Assembly (NCBI GenBank): GCA_903892415.1
Contig: CAITIQ010000157.1
Coordinates: 46,788-110,787, forward strand
Source: an uncultured delta proteobacterium
Lineage (GTDB): Bacteria; Myxococcota_A; Polyangia; Polyangiales; Polyangiaceae
Direction: 5' to 3'
DNA length: 64,000 nt
Shown here: one piece after another, positions 48,850 to 57,483 of the stretch
Layout: the number at the start of each line of letters is the position of its first letter
Numbering within the stretch: the first letter of the stretch is position 1
Program-made: the position numbers and the translations under genes
Notes under the pieces: model-generated
What the model was told of the DNA's origin: nothing
What the model saw: only the letters and a program-made list of their open reading frames with translations
Database searches by the model: none

Positions 48850-50543
48850 CCGCGAGCGAAGCGCTGACGCACATGACCCTTCAGCACATCGAGACCAACG
48901 CTGCCTGTTGAAAGCACCGCCTCGTGGAAGGCGCGCAGCGTGAAGTCCTTGTGCGATCGCAACTCCTCCCTCAGCTCGAGAATCGTGCGCTCGCCAACCT
49001 TGTAGCTAATGGCCTGTGCCGGCCAGCCGAGATAGCGCGTCGCTTCGCTCTCTGCGAAAGAGCTCGGCATCAGCGCCTTGGTTTGCAACAGCTCGGCGAC
49101 CAGCGCCCAGCTCCACGTCTCCCCCGGGTGAAAGTCGAAGTCCGACGGGATCTTGAGCTCTAGGTGGGCGCCGATGTCCGCAACGACGCGACAAGCACGA
49201 AACATCTTCGCCATGTGCATACCGAGCAAGTACTCCGGACGCTCGTAGTACCCGAGCTCTGCCATGAGGCTCTCCGCGTAGAGTGCCCACCCTTCGGCAT
49301 AGCCACTCGATACAACGAACAACCGATGAAAGCGGCTCAAGGACTCGGCGAAGTGCACTTGCAGCCCACACTGCAAGTGATGCCCAGGAAATCCCTCGTG
49401 GTAGGCCGTCGTAATCTCGCTGAAGAGTACGTACGGAGCACCTTCGGCTGGTGAGTAATAGATGGTTCCCGGGCGCGAGAAGTCCTCGTTCGGCGGAACG
49501 TAGTAGGCGCCGATGGGCCCGCCTTTGGGGCCGAGCTTGACGTCCACCCGACGAATTTTTTCGGGGATGTCGAAGTGGGTCCCGGACAAGTCGTCAAGCG
49601 CTTGTTCCTGCCGTGCCCTCACTTCCGCGAGAAAGACCTCTCGATCGAAGATCTGTCGGGAGACGTCTGATTGCAGCGCCTGAATCACTTCCTGGACCAG
49701 GTGCTTCGACGCCGCACGTTGAGGCTCGACCTGGCGAGCCGTCTTCTCCATCTCGGCTCCGATCGCTCGGATCTCCTCGAACCCCCAACGATACGTTGCC
49801 TCCAAATCCAGATCGGTCCCGAGAAAGCGGCGCACCGAGCGCGCGTAACGTTCTTCGAGCACAGCGTCGCGGGCAGTTGCGCGCGGCTCATACTCTCGGA
49901 GATACGCCGCAAACTCCGCAGCACAACGCTTCGCGGTCTCCACGCCGCGCTCGAGAGCTGCACGCAGCGAACCTGCGTTGAGCTTCGCCGCGTCGAACTG
50001 ACGCAGCAGATCGGCGTAGCTGGAATCAGCACTAGCGTGCACTTCCATCTGTTCGATCACGGCCGCGACCTGACGCTTCGACGCGCTGAGCCCACGCGCC
50101 AAGCCGAGCGAGAGTGCGCTGCGGTAATTGGCGTAAGCCCCTTCCAAAGCCGAAAGACGTTGGGCGATGGCTTCCCAGTCTTCTACGGCGCGCGTGTCCA
50201 TCACGTCGAAAACCGTGCGTACGTGCTGAGCGGGGCTTTCAATATTGTTCAGATCGATCAGGTTGTCGCTGCTCTCGAAGAACGCGATGCGCTCATCCAA
50301 GAAGTCCGCCAGAACCTGATGAGCCAAGCCCTCACGACTCGACGGCTCCGGAGCCAACGCCGATAGCCGTCGACGATAGTCAGTGCACAGTTTGAGAACG
50401 GCCGTAGCGCCATCAGGGCTGTAGTCATCCCAGGCGCTCGTTCGGCCAGGCAGGCCGGCGATTGAAGCTGCGACTGGCGCCACGCTTGCGTAGTCGGTGG
50501 TGAAAGCATCGCTCAGCGCAAACACTGGGGAGCTGGATTGCAT
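48846..50543 (-). CDS. DUF885-family putative metallopeptidase
   Basis: 565 aa. The family motif AYHEGFPGHHLQ (HExxH-like) and ATRYLGWPAQAISYKVGE near the C-terminus identify DUF885, a fold related to M32/M2 carboxypeptidases. A long helical body (about 70-350) matches. No signal peptide is seen, so a cytoplasmic location is likely. Substrate unknown. It lies downstream of the sigma-factor genes on the same strand. Confidence 0.88.
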   Translation of the reverse strand: MQSSSPVFALSDAFTTDYASVAPVAASIAGLPGRTSAWDDYSPDGATAVLKLCTDYRRRLSALAPEPSSREGLAHQVLADFLDERIAFFESSDNLIDLNNIESPAQHVRTVFDVMDTRAVEDWEAIAQRLSALEGAYANYRSALSLGLARGLSASKRQVAAVIEQMEVHASADSSYADLLRQFDAAKLNAGSLRAALERGVETAKRCAAEFAAYLREYEPRATARDAVLEERYARSVRRFLGTDLDLEATYRWGFEEIRAIGAEMEKTARQVEPQRAASKHLVQEVIQALQSDVSRQIFDREVFLAEVRARQEQALDDLSGTHFDIPEKIRRVDVKLGPKGGPIGAYYVPPNEDFSRPGTIYYSPAEGAPYVLFSEITTAYHEGFPGHHLQCGLQVHFAESLSRFHRLFVVSSGYAEGWALYAESLMAELGYYERPEYLLGMHMAKMFRACRVVADIGAHLELKIPSDFDFHPGETWSWALVAELLQTKALMPSSFAESEATRYLGWPAQAISYKVGERTILELREELRSHKDFTLRAFHEAVLSTGSVGLDVLKGHVRQRFARG

Positions 50544-50585
50544 GATGGCCGGCGACGCTAACCGATCGCGCTTCGTATCGCTGGA

Positions 50586-50846
50586 CTAACCGTCATCCTC
50601 GCCTTCGGCGCCACTCCGCTGAATCGCGCGCAGCACAGCCAACACGGTGGTCGACCTGCCCTTGTCCTGGAGCGCGGCCTCGATCCGACGTTGTTTAAGC
50701 GTCTGCTCGTACACCTCCAAACGTCCGTCTTCGGGAAGATCGTAGAAAGAAGCCGCATGAACCCGGGCCCCTCGAGGGTCTACGACGCGGTGCGCCGTAA
50801 CACACCGCTCAATCAGCACCTCACGTTCGGGAACTGTCAGTGCCAT
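50586..50846 (-). CDS. Small hypothetical protein coupled to a sigma factor
   Basis: 86 aa from the ATG at 50846, one base after the sigma-factor stop. Composition is charged and helical (GRLEVYEQTLKQRRIEAALQDKG, TVLAVLRAIQRSG). It has no transmembrane segment and no zinc motif, unlike classical anti-sigma factors. A partner or regulator of the sigma factor is plausible by position. Confidence 0.5.
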   Translation of the reverse strand: MALTVPEREVLIERCVTAHRVVDPRGARVHAASFYDLPEDGRLEVYEQTLKQRRIEAALQDKGRSTTVLAVLRAIQRSGAEGEDDG

Positions 50847-50847
50847 C

Positions 50848-51402
50848 TCACACGTACCCCAAGAGCTCTACGCCCTTGCCTTCCAAACAGTCTGCGAGTT
50901 GGCGTCGCGCTCGCGTGACGTTCTGAAGAAAAGTGTTCGGTCGCATGTTGCAAGCCAATGAAAGGGCGGCGTCACTTTCGGCCCCATCGCTCTTGAGCCT
51001 GGCGTTCAACGCTTCACGCGGTTTCTCAGGAAGCTCTTCGATGCAATCAACGATCGCGCGCCGGAGCGGTGGGTCCGGCGGACTCGGGAAAGGGCCGACC
51101 GCCTCGGGCAGCGCAGTAGGCTCTTCACGATGCCGCCGCCGCACTTCGTCCAGCGCGAGGTTGCGCGCGATTCGCAATAACATGCGAAGCAGGGAGTTGC
51201 CTCGCCCATCGAGCTCGACCGTCGGCGCGACTTGCCACAGGCGCAAGGACGCCTCTTGCACAACCGCCTCGAGGTCGAGCTTAGTGGCAAAGCTTCGCAG
51301 GCTCTGTCGTAAGGGCCACTCGGCGACCGATAGAAAGTCGGCAAACGCCTCGGCGCTCCCCGAGGCGATTGCAGAAAGATGAACGTCCAGATCTTGGCTC
51401 AC
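50848..51402 (-). CDS. ECF-like RNA polymerase sigma factor
   Basis: 184 aa. Region 2 appears as LDLEAVVQEASLRLWQ and MLLRIARNLALDEVRRRHREE, and region 4 as RRAIVDCIEELPEKPREALNARL followed by a helix-turn-helix (AALSLACNMRPNTFLQNVTRARRQL). It lies 7 bp after the VIT/VWA gene on the same strand. No anti-sigma with a membrane helix is adjacent. Target promoters unknown. Confidence 0.85.
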   Translation of the reverse strand: MSQDLDVHLSAIASGSAEAFADFLSVAEWPLRQSLRSFATKLDLEAVVQEASLRLWQVAPTVELDGRGNSLLRMLLRIARNLALDEVRRRHREEPTALPEAVGPFPSPPDPPLRRAIVDCIEELPEKPREALNARLKSDGAESDAALSLACNMRPNTFLQNVTRARRQLADCLEGKGVELLGYV

Positions 51403-51409
51403 GGTGCCT

Positions 51410-53908
51410 TCAACGAATCTCGACCAGGATGTCTGCGAAAGCTACGCGAATTCCGAGTAGGGCCTGCGCGGAAAGCTGCCGGTCTGCCACGAAGGTCAAG
51501 CGATACTGAAGATTGACCGCTAGCGCGCCTTCGCGAGCGCTGTGCTCCGGCCAAAGCCGCAGCTCCAGCTGCGTTCCGTCACGCAGGTAAAGGATCGCTC
51601 GAACGTCTTTGTGTACGAGTGAGGTCCCCGCCTGACTGAGGTCGAGTGCAAACTCCACCGTCAGCGCGTTTCCACTCAAGAATATGAGCCGACCTTGGGT
51701 CATGGGCGCAGCTGGTTTTGCGGGTCGGCCCGTGGCGCTCTCGGCCTTCTTTGCCTTCTCCTCGTCTCGCGCCACTTGCTTGGGCGCTGGCAAAGCAGGT
51801 GGAGCCCCCTGTGAACGCGCAAAGCTTGGCGCCGCTGGGACAGGTGGCGCTGAGCGAGATTGTGGAGGCGGTGCGAATCCCGGCGGCGGCGGCGGCGGCG
51901 GAGGTGGAGGCGCGCCGAAGCCAGCAGGAGCCCGAGAGGGCGGCATCGGAGCAAAAGATGGGCTGAACGACGGCTGCCTCGCATGTGTCACCGGCATATT
52001 GAGCCGCCGCGCATACTCGAGGTTCGCCTCGTCCTCGAAAGAGTCCGCCTCGGCGGCAACCTGGAAGGTTCCTGTGTGAGCGGCGCGCAGTCCGAGCCCT
52101 TCGGCCGAGAGACCGTGAGCAAGCGCATTGGGCTGCACGATCCGCCGCGACGGATCTCGCGGATCGACGAGGCGCTCCTCCGTTACGGCGATCCAAGAGC
52201 TGAGCCGTGTTGCAATTTGAAAGGAGATCCCCAATCGCTCGATCTCGCCTTCAATCGTTTTTCTGTGACCGCCCGAGGAAAGCTGCATCTCGAGGTCCTC
52301 GACCAGCTCTCGCGCAAACAGCTTTGCGATTGCGCCACTTCCACGACCTTGCTCCAGCGGAGCAACCTCGATCTCGCGAATGAACGCAGCTCCATTCATG
52401 CGCGCCCGAAGCCGCAGTCGGCCGCCTTCCGGAGCGAGCTCAAGGGCGGCGCGCAAGGGACAACCCGCGTACACATCGGGCAGGCGACTCGGGGCGACTC
52501 GACGAAGGGCTGCGCCTTCGAGCACGACGTCCACGAGCATCGGCCTCACGGTATGGGAGAGCACACGCGCCGCCGCCTGCGCTCCGTCTTCGCCCAAGCC
52601 AACGATCGCCTCCACCCCTCGCCCGGCCCTAGCGATCGGAGCAACCAGCGAGCGATTCACCGCGCTACCAACTCCCACGCAATGCAGACGCGCCGTGAGC
52701 GGCAAGCGCGCCAGAACGGCCTGTACGATGTCCTCCTCGAAGCCTACGAGACCATCCGTGATTAAGATGATTTGGCGCTGAGAGCCCGGTCGCAGCTCCT
52801 TCATCGCGTGCTCGACGCCCGACACCATCTCGGTGCCGCCGTTGGCCTGAAGTCGCTGAATCCAAGCGGTGGCCTCCGCCTTGACACGAGGACTGGCCGG
52901 CTCGGGCAATTGGCGAAAGGAGCTCGGCTGCGAGGAAAATTCGATCATCTCGAGTAGGTCGGTATCAGCCAACGAGTCGACCAAGGCGCACGCGATTCGC
53001 TTGAGTTGGCTCAGAGGCTCACCGCTCATCGAACCGCTCGTATCCAACAGCAGCGTGAGATCTCGAGGCATCGACAGCGCCTTTTGCTCGGGGCTCGGGG
53101 GAACCAGTGTCAGCAGGCCAAACAGGCTCTCTCCGGCGGTGCCGCTAGGGCGCGCCACATCGAGCGAGAGACCGGGTTCGCTCGCCGCTGCGCACCACCG
53201 AACCACGATATCGCGATCGAGTTGAGCGTTGTTCCCAGCGCCTAGTTCGACGCTGTACCCGTGAGCGACCCGAGCACACGAAAGAGGGTGCGAGGGCGAT
53301 TCAGGAGAACGCGCTTGCGTCGCGAGGTCTCGAACGTTGAGCGCAAGTGAGGCGCGTACACCGAGATCCGTCTGCGCGATCGCGAGCGCGAGTCGAGCCT
53401 CTTGCTCTGCAGAAAGGCGGGAACCCAAGTAGCGAGGTGCCGTCGTTAGCGGAAAGCGCCATTCCCAGAACCCTTCGTTCAACCAAGCGAGCGGCTGATC
53501 GAGGTCGAGGGTGACCTCGACCGTTGTGTGAGCAGGAATGTTGGCGATCTCTTGGCTAAAGAGGTTGCTGCGCTCTTGCTCGAGCAACGCAGCCGAGCGC
53601 CCCTCGACCAGCGCATGCTCGTAGTCACGACGAGCCTCGGCCCGTCCCTTCACCTTTCCGCACACGAGACGTTCCCCGACCCGAAAGGAGAAGTCGCTGA
53701 CGGCAGCGTCAGCCGGAAGCGGCAACTTGTAGAGGACCGTCAAAGCCTCTGCGTGCGGATTCTCAAAGCGTTGGCGGAGGCGAACACGGGCGTAGCCTCC
53801 ACAAGCATCGACCTCCAGGCTGCAGCCGATCAGCGGCAACAGGCTTGCGCTGACATCGACGAGTCGGGTGCGCTGAACGAATTCCGCAGACTTGGTAAGC
53901 ACATTCAT
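51410..53908 (-). CDS. VIT and von Willebrand factor A domain protein
   Basis: 832 aa. The VIT domain occupies about 10-130 (VTLDLDQPLAWLNEGFWEWRFP). The VWA domain at about 280-450 has the MIDAS DTSGSMSG and EMVSG motifs for metal-dependent ligand binding. The C-terminal third has a poly-Pro stretch (ten Pro near residue 690) and a beta domain. No signal peptide, so it may be cytoplasmic or exported by another route. Architecture is like inter-alpha-trypsin inhibitor heavy chains. Co-transcribed with the sigma factor. Confidence 0.88.
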   Translation of the reverse strand: MNVLTKSAEFVQRTRLVDVSASLLPLIGCSLEVDACGGYARVRLRQRFENPHAEALTVLYKLPLPADAAVSDFSFRVGERLVCGKVKGRAEARRDYEHALVEGRSAALLEQERSNLFSQEIANIPAHTTVEVTLDLDQPLAWLNEGFWEWRFPLTTAPRYLGSRLSAEQEARLALAIAQTDLGVRASLALNVRDLATQARSPESPSHPLSCARVAHGYSVELGAGNNAQLDRDIVVRWCAAASEPGLSLDVARPSGTAGESLFGLLTLVPPSPEQKALSMPRDLTLLLDTSGSMSGEPLSQLKRIACALVDSLADTDLLEMIEFSSQPSSFRQLPEPASPRVKAEATAWIQRLQANGGTEMVSGVEHAMKELRPGSQRQIILITDGLVGFEEDIVQAVLARLPLTARLHCVGVGSAVNRSLVAPIARAGRGVEAIVGLGEDGAQAAARVLSHTVRPMLVDVVLEGAALRRVAPSRLPDVYAGCPLRAALELAPEGGRLRLRARMNGAAFIREIEVAPLEQGRGSGAIAKLFARELVEDLEMQLSSGGHRKTIEGEIERLGISFQIATRLSSWIAVTEERLVDPRDPSRRIVQPNALAHGLSAEGLGLRAAHTGTFQVAAEADSFEDEANLEYARRLNMPVTHARQPSFSPSFAPMPPSRAPAGFGAPPPPPPPPPPGFAPPPQSRSAPPVPAAPSFARSQGAPPALPAPKQVARDEEKAKKAESATGRPAKPAAPMTQGRLIFLSGNALTVEFALDLSQAGTSLVHKDVRAILYLRDGTQLELRLWPEHSAREGALAVNLQYRLTFVADRQLSAQALLGIRVAFADILVEIR

Positions 53909-54103
53909 GACGGTTCCTCCGTTGGTTCAGCTGGTCAACGGAGACAGGGCGCAGCTAGTGACAATTTATTTTCAGGCCTCGTCTTTTCACGGCAAGCTCC
54001 TGATAGATAAGCCAATTTTCAACACGACCATGAACCACCCAAGGTCCGATTGGTTGGACTTCGTGGCGCGAGTGATTCCACCGAAGGTGGATGCTGCAAC
54101 AAG
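53909..54103. other. Intergenic region before the second repeat copy
   Basis: Together with the repeat element this is a stretch of about 290 bp without a gene. A/T-rich patches near 53960-54010 may hold the VIT/VWA promoter. Nothing else is seen. Confidence 0.4.
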
Positions 54104-54173
54104 AATGACTCGTGCACTCTTCTAGAAAAACGGCCGAAGGCCCCTTGCACTTTCGACTTTGGCACGAGTCATT
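54104..54173. repeat. Palindromic repeat element, copy 2
   Basis: Perfect 12-bp ends AATGACTCGTGC and GCACGAGTCATT, with an inner GGCC-GAA-GGCC hairpin, 70 bp in all. It is collinear with copy 1 at 6626-6694. It ends 21 bp before the next gene start. Confidence 0.8.
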
Positions 54174-54194
54174 CCGGGTTAGGGTACCCGCCTC

Positions 54195-55487
54195 ATGGCC
54201 ACGACCTCCAGCGAGGATCCGATTGAATCCGGCACGCCGGCCAACGGTCCACAGCCACTAACGACGGCCACGAAGCCCGAGCCGAAGCCCAAGAAAGGGC
54301 GCCGCTGGCTTCGCAAGCTCCTGCTCGGTCTTGCGATAGCAACGCCGGTTTCGATGCTCGCGCTTTGGATCGCAATTCATCGCGTCGAGTGGCTTGGGCC
54401 ATGGCTCGCCGATACGGGCCGTTCGATTGTTGGGAATGATGCGATCGCCAAGCTGGAGGATTGGGCGTACGGCGTTCAAGACGAATACAACCAGGCGACG
54501 CGCGGGGATGAAAAACCCGAGTCGTTCTGGGAGGTCCCCTCGGCAGCACCGGTCGTGCTTCCACCGGCCCCAGGCGAAACGCTCAAGTATCCCGTCTTCG
54601 CGCGGGCCAGCGTTGGTCCCATGCATCAGAGCTTCTCTGCGCCGGGTGATGGAGACTGGGTCGCGATGCCCGACGCGCGCTTTCCCAGGGAGCCCGCCCC
54701 CATGCTGAAGACGCTGCTCCATCCTGACCCCAAGCGTGGTTGGTCCCATGTCGCGGTCGTCGCCGTGGACCTTCGGCAGGTACGATTGCATTTGATGGCC
54801 GGGACGATGGAGCCAATGTCGAGTTTGCCAGCAGCGCGCGCACACACGCGGACTGGGCTCATTCCCAAAGCCGATGTGCCCAACGCCCTGGCCGCCTTCA
54901 ACGGCGGATTCAAAGCTACCCACGGACACTACGGTATGAAGGCTGAAGGGGTGGTCTTCATAGAGCCGCGCGGCATCTCCTGCACCCTGGCGGGCTACGA
55001 GAAGGATCGCCTCAACATCGGCTCGTGGGAGGTGCTGGAACCAACACTTTCGGAGATGAATTGGTTTCGGCAGGCCCCAGCGTGCATGCTCGAAGGTGGT
55101 GAGCTGCACAAAGGCCTCGCCGTCGAGCAGAACACGCTGTGGGGAGCGACGCTCGACAAGGACACGGTGATTCGCCGCTCCGCCATCGGTCTCTCAAAAG
55201 ATCGCCAGACCTTGTTTGTAGCGATCAGTGAAGCAACGACGGCGCTCGCCATCGCCAAAGCGATGGAACACGCTGGCGCGCACGACGTCGCTCAGCTCGA
55301 TGTGAACTGGTCCTTTCCGAAGTTCGTGACCGTGGAGCCCAAACAGGGAGACGCCGAGAACCCCGTGGTTTCAGCAATCATCAAGGGCTTCGAATACAAG
55401 GAAGAGGACTACGTCCGGAACGCGATGTTGCGTGATTTCTTCTATCTAACGCGCAAGCCCGCCCCCGACGCGGTTCCGCCTCAATAG
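54195..55487 (+). CDS. Phosphodiester glycosidase-like membrane protein (NAGPA/DUF2233 type)
   Basis: 430 aa with a Pro/Lys-rich cytoplasmic start and one TM helix (LLLGLAIATPVSMLALWIAI, about 42-62), so the domain is outside. AAFNGGFKATHGHYGMKAEG near residue 240 and RSAIGLSKDRQTLFVAISE near 335 are typical of the family that removes GlcNAc from phosphodiesters. Conserved Asn/Asp patches are present. Substrate unknown. The 70-bp palindromic repeat lies just upstream. Confidence 0.8.
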   Translation: MATTSSEDPIESGTPANGPQPLTTATKPEPKPKKGRRWLRKLLLGLAIATPVSMLALWIAIHRVEWLGPWLADTGRSIVGNDAIAKLEDWAYGVQDEYNQATRGDEKPESFWEVPSAAPVVLPPAPGETLKYPVFARASVGPMHQSFSAPGDGDWVAMPDARFPREPAPMLKTLLHPDPKRGWSHVAVVAVDLRQVRLHLMAGTMEPMSSLPAARAHTRTGLIPKADVPNALAAFNGGFKATHGHYGMKAEGVVFIEPRGISCTLAGYEKDRLNIGSWEVLEPTLSEMNWFRQAPACMLEGGELHKGLAVEQNTLWGATLDKDTVIRRSAIGLSKDRQTLFVAISEATTALAIAKAMEHAGAHDVAQLDVNWSFPKFVTVEPKQGDAENPVVSAIIKGFEYKEEDYVRNAMLRDFFYLTRKPAPDAVPPQ

Positions 55488-55564
55488 AGGCGCAGGGCCT
55501 CGCGCTCCGGGTGGGGACCTCAAGCAGACTTCGCGCCCGGTCGAAGTCGGGTTACCACAGAAGC

Positions 55565-56374
55565 ATGCTGAAAGAACGACCGAGGTCCGTTGTTACAGGT
55601 GCAAGCGGAGGGCTCGGGCGCGCCTTCGCCGTGGAGCTCGCAGCCAAAGGCGCGTCCATTTTGCTCGCGGACATCAACCAAGTTGGGCTCGACGAAACAG
55701 CCAAACTCGTCGAGCGAGCAGGAGGACGCGCGTTTACCGCACTATGCGACGTCGCACAGAAGGAACAGGTCGAGGCACTCGAGCGAAGGGCTCATGAGGT
55801 TCTCGACGGTGTCGACCTTCTGATCAACAACGCGGGTGTAGCTGTCGGCGGTCCCGTCGGGGAGGTCCCGCTCAGTGATTGGGAATGGTTGATGGGCATC
55901 AACCTATGGGGCGTGATTTACGGCTGTCACTTCTTCCTTCCTCGAATGAAGCGCGCAGGCAGCGGCCACATCATCAACGTCGCGTCGATCGCGGGAGTTG
56001 CTAGCGCGGCGGCGATGGCGCCGTACAACGTTTCCAAGGCCGGTGTGATCTCGCTCTCTGAGACCTTGGCGGGCGAGTTTGTGGGAACGGAGCTCGGGGT
56101 GACCGTCCTTTGCCCGTACTTCTTTAAGACCAACATCGCGCAGGCTGCGCGTTCAACCCTTTCGGGCGGCGCAGAGATGGTGGAAAAGCTGATGGCTCGC
56201 TCGAAGGTGCAAGCTCCCCAGGTTGCACAGCTTGCTCTCGCCGCCGCAGCACGCGGCGATCTGTATGCCTTCCCTCACCCGGAGTCGAAAGCCATCGCCT
56301 TCATGAAGCGAAGCGCGCCGGAGTTGATGCTGAAGAAATTGGGCCCCTGGTTGGCCAGTCGTAGTCGAACGTGA
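55565..56374 (+). CDS. Short-chain dehydrogenase/reductase
   Basis: 269 aa from the ATG at 55565. The Rossmann motif TGASGGLG binds NAD(P), NNAG follows, and the catalytic Ser/Tyr/Lys set is in VASIAG and YNVSK. C-terminal substrate loops are ordinary length. It acts on a hydroxyl or keto substrate that cannot be named. Its stop overlaps the start of the next gene (GTGA). Confidence 0.92.
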   Translation: MLKERPRSVVTGASGGLGRAFAVELAAKGASILLADINQVGLDETAKLVERAGGRAFTALCDVAQKEQVEALERRAHEVLDGVDLLINNAGVAVGGPVGEVPLSDWEWLMGINLWGVIYGCHFFLPRMKRAGSGHIINVASIAGVASAAAMAPYNVSKAGVISLSETLAGEFVGTELGVTVLCPYFFKTNIAQAARSTLSGGAEMVEKLMARSKVQAPQVAQLALAAAARGDLYAFPHPESKAIAFMKRSAPELMLKKLGPWLASRSRT

Positions 56375-57105
56375 GAACGCTCGAGGTCGTCAAGGAAGCG
56401 CCGCGGCCATGTTCCTATCTTCCCGATACTGCGGCTTCGCTCAATCATCGCATTCTCGTTGAGGTATCGCAGGTCGAGCTTTCGGGGCTACTTGAGCGAG
56501 GCTGGCGGCGTTTCGGACCCGACTATTTCCGACCAGCTTGCGGTAGCTGCTCGGCCTGCTTGCCAACGCGCGTCCCAACCGCATCGTTTACGCCATCAAA
56601 GAGCCAACGACGTGCGCGCACGAAGTGCGCCGAGCTCACTGTCGAACTTGCGTCACCCAGCTGCGATGAGGAGCGGTTGGCCCTGTACCATCGCTGGCAC
56701 GCGTTTCGGGAACAGGCTCGAGGCTGGTCCGAGGCCGAACTTTCGGAGGAGAACTATCGTTTTCAGTTCGCGTTTCCCCACCCGGCTGGTCGTGAACTCA
56801 CCTACCGAGACCCGCACGGCAAACTCGTGGGAGTTGCGTTGTGCGACCAGACGGAGCGCGCTTGGAGCGCCATCTACTTCTTCTATGACCCAGACTGGGC
56901 AAACCGCTCGATCGGGACAGCCAACGTGGTCATTCAGCTCGAGATCGCCCGTCGCTTACGAATCCCGCACCTCTACCTGGGGTATCGCGTGGATGCCTGC
57001 CCATCGTTGGCTTACAAGGCGCTCTTTCGGCCGCAAGAGGTCTTGATAGGCCTACCAGCCGATGACGAAGAACCTGAGTGGGCGCTTTCTCTTCCCGGCC
57101 GCTGA
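56371..57105 (+). CDS. Aspartate/glutamate leucyltransferase or arginyl-tRNA-protein transferase
   Basis: 244 aa. The N-terminal Cys motif CSYLPDTAASLNHRI and the internal ACGSCSACLPTRVP match the Ate/Bpt family, as does YRVDACPSLAYKALFRPQE near the end. These GNAT-fold enzymes add Leu or Arg to N-terminal acidic residues, feeding the N-degron pathway through ClpS. It starts at a GTG overlapping the SDR stop. Which aminoacyl group is used cannot be told from sequence. Confidence 0.85.
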   Translation: MRTLEVVKEAPRPCSYLPDTAASLNHRILVEVSQVELSGLLERGWRRFGPDYFRPACGSCSACLPTRVPTASFTPSKSQRRARTKCAELTVELASPSCDEERLALYHRWHAFREQARGWSEAELSEENYRFQFAFPHPAGRELTYRDPHGKLVGVALCDQTERAWSAIYFFYDPDWANRSIGTANVVIQLEIARRLRIPHLYLGYRVDACPSLAYKALFRPQEVLIGLPADDEEPEWALSLPGR

Positions 57106-57110
57106 CGCAC

Positions 57111-57434
57111 TCACGGGTTGCGAAACGAAAAGCCGAAGGTGTGCCCGTTGATCTCAAAGCGATCGCCCTCGACGATCTGCTTTCGGTGAACGCGGTGGCC
57201 GTTGTAGCCAATGCCGTTACGCGAACCGAGGTCGACGATGAAGAAGGCCCCTGAGCTCAGCTCGATAGCGGCATGCTGACGGGACACGTTTGGATCATTC
57301 AGCAGCAAGTGACACGCGCCCTTCTCCCGACCAATGATGAATCGAGGGACGTTAATCGCGTAGCGCCGACCAGCGTAGTCCATGAACAATGCCGGCGGCG
57401 CTGGAACAAAGTTGGGAGGAGGTACTGACGTCAT
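57111..57434 (-). CDS. FHA-domain protein
   Basis: 107 aa consisting of almost only an FHA fold: IIGREKGACHLLLNDPNVSRQHAAIEL and VDLGSRNGIGYNG contain the phosphothreonine-binding Arg, Ser, His and Asn. It probably binds substrates of Ser/Thr kinases such as the one at 9413-11467. A short Pro-rich start precedes the domain. Convergent with the Bpt/Ate gene. Confidence 0.92.
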   Translation of the reverse strand: MTSVPPPNFVPAPPALFMDYAGRRYAINVPRFIIGREKGACHLLLNDPNVSRQHAAIELSSGAFFIVDLGSRNGIGYNGHRVHRKQIVEGDRFEINGHTFGFSFRNP

Positions 57435-57483
57435 GGGAACGGCCTACGGGGAGAATAAACTCAAAGTGGCTGAATGACCTACA

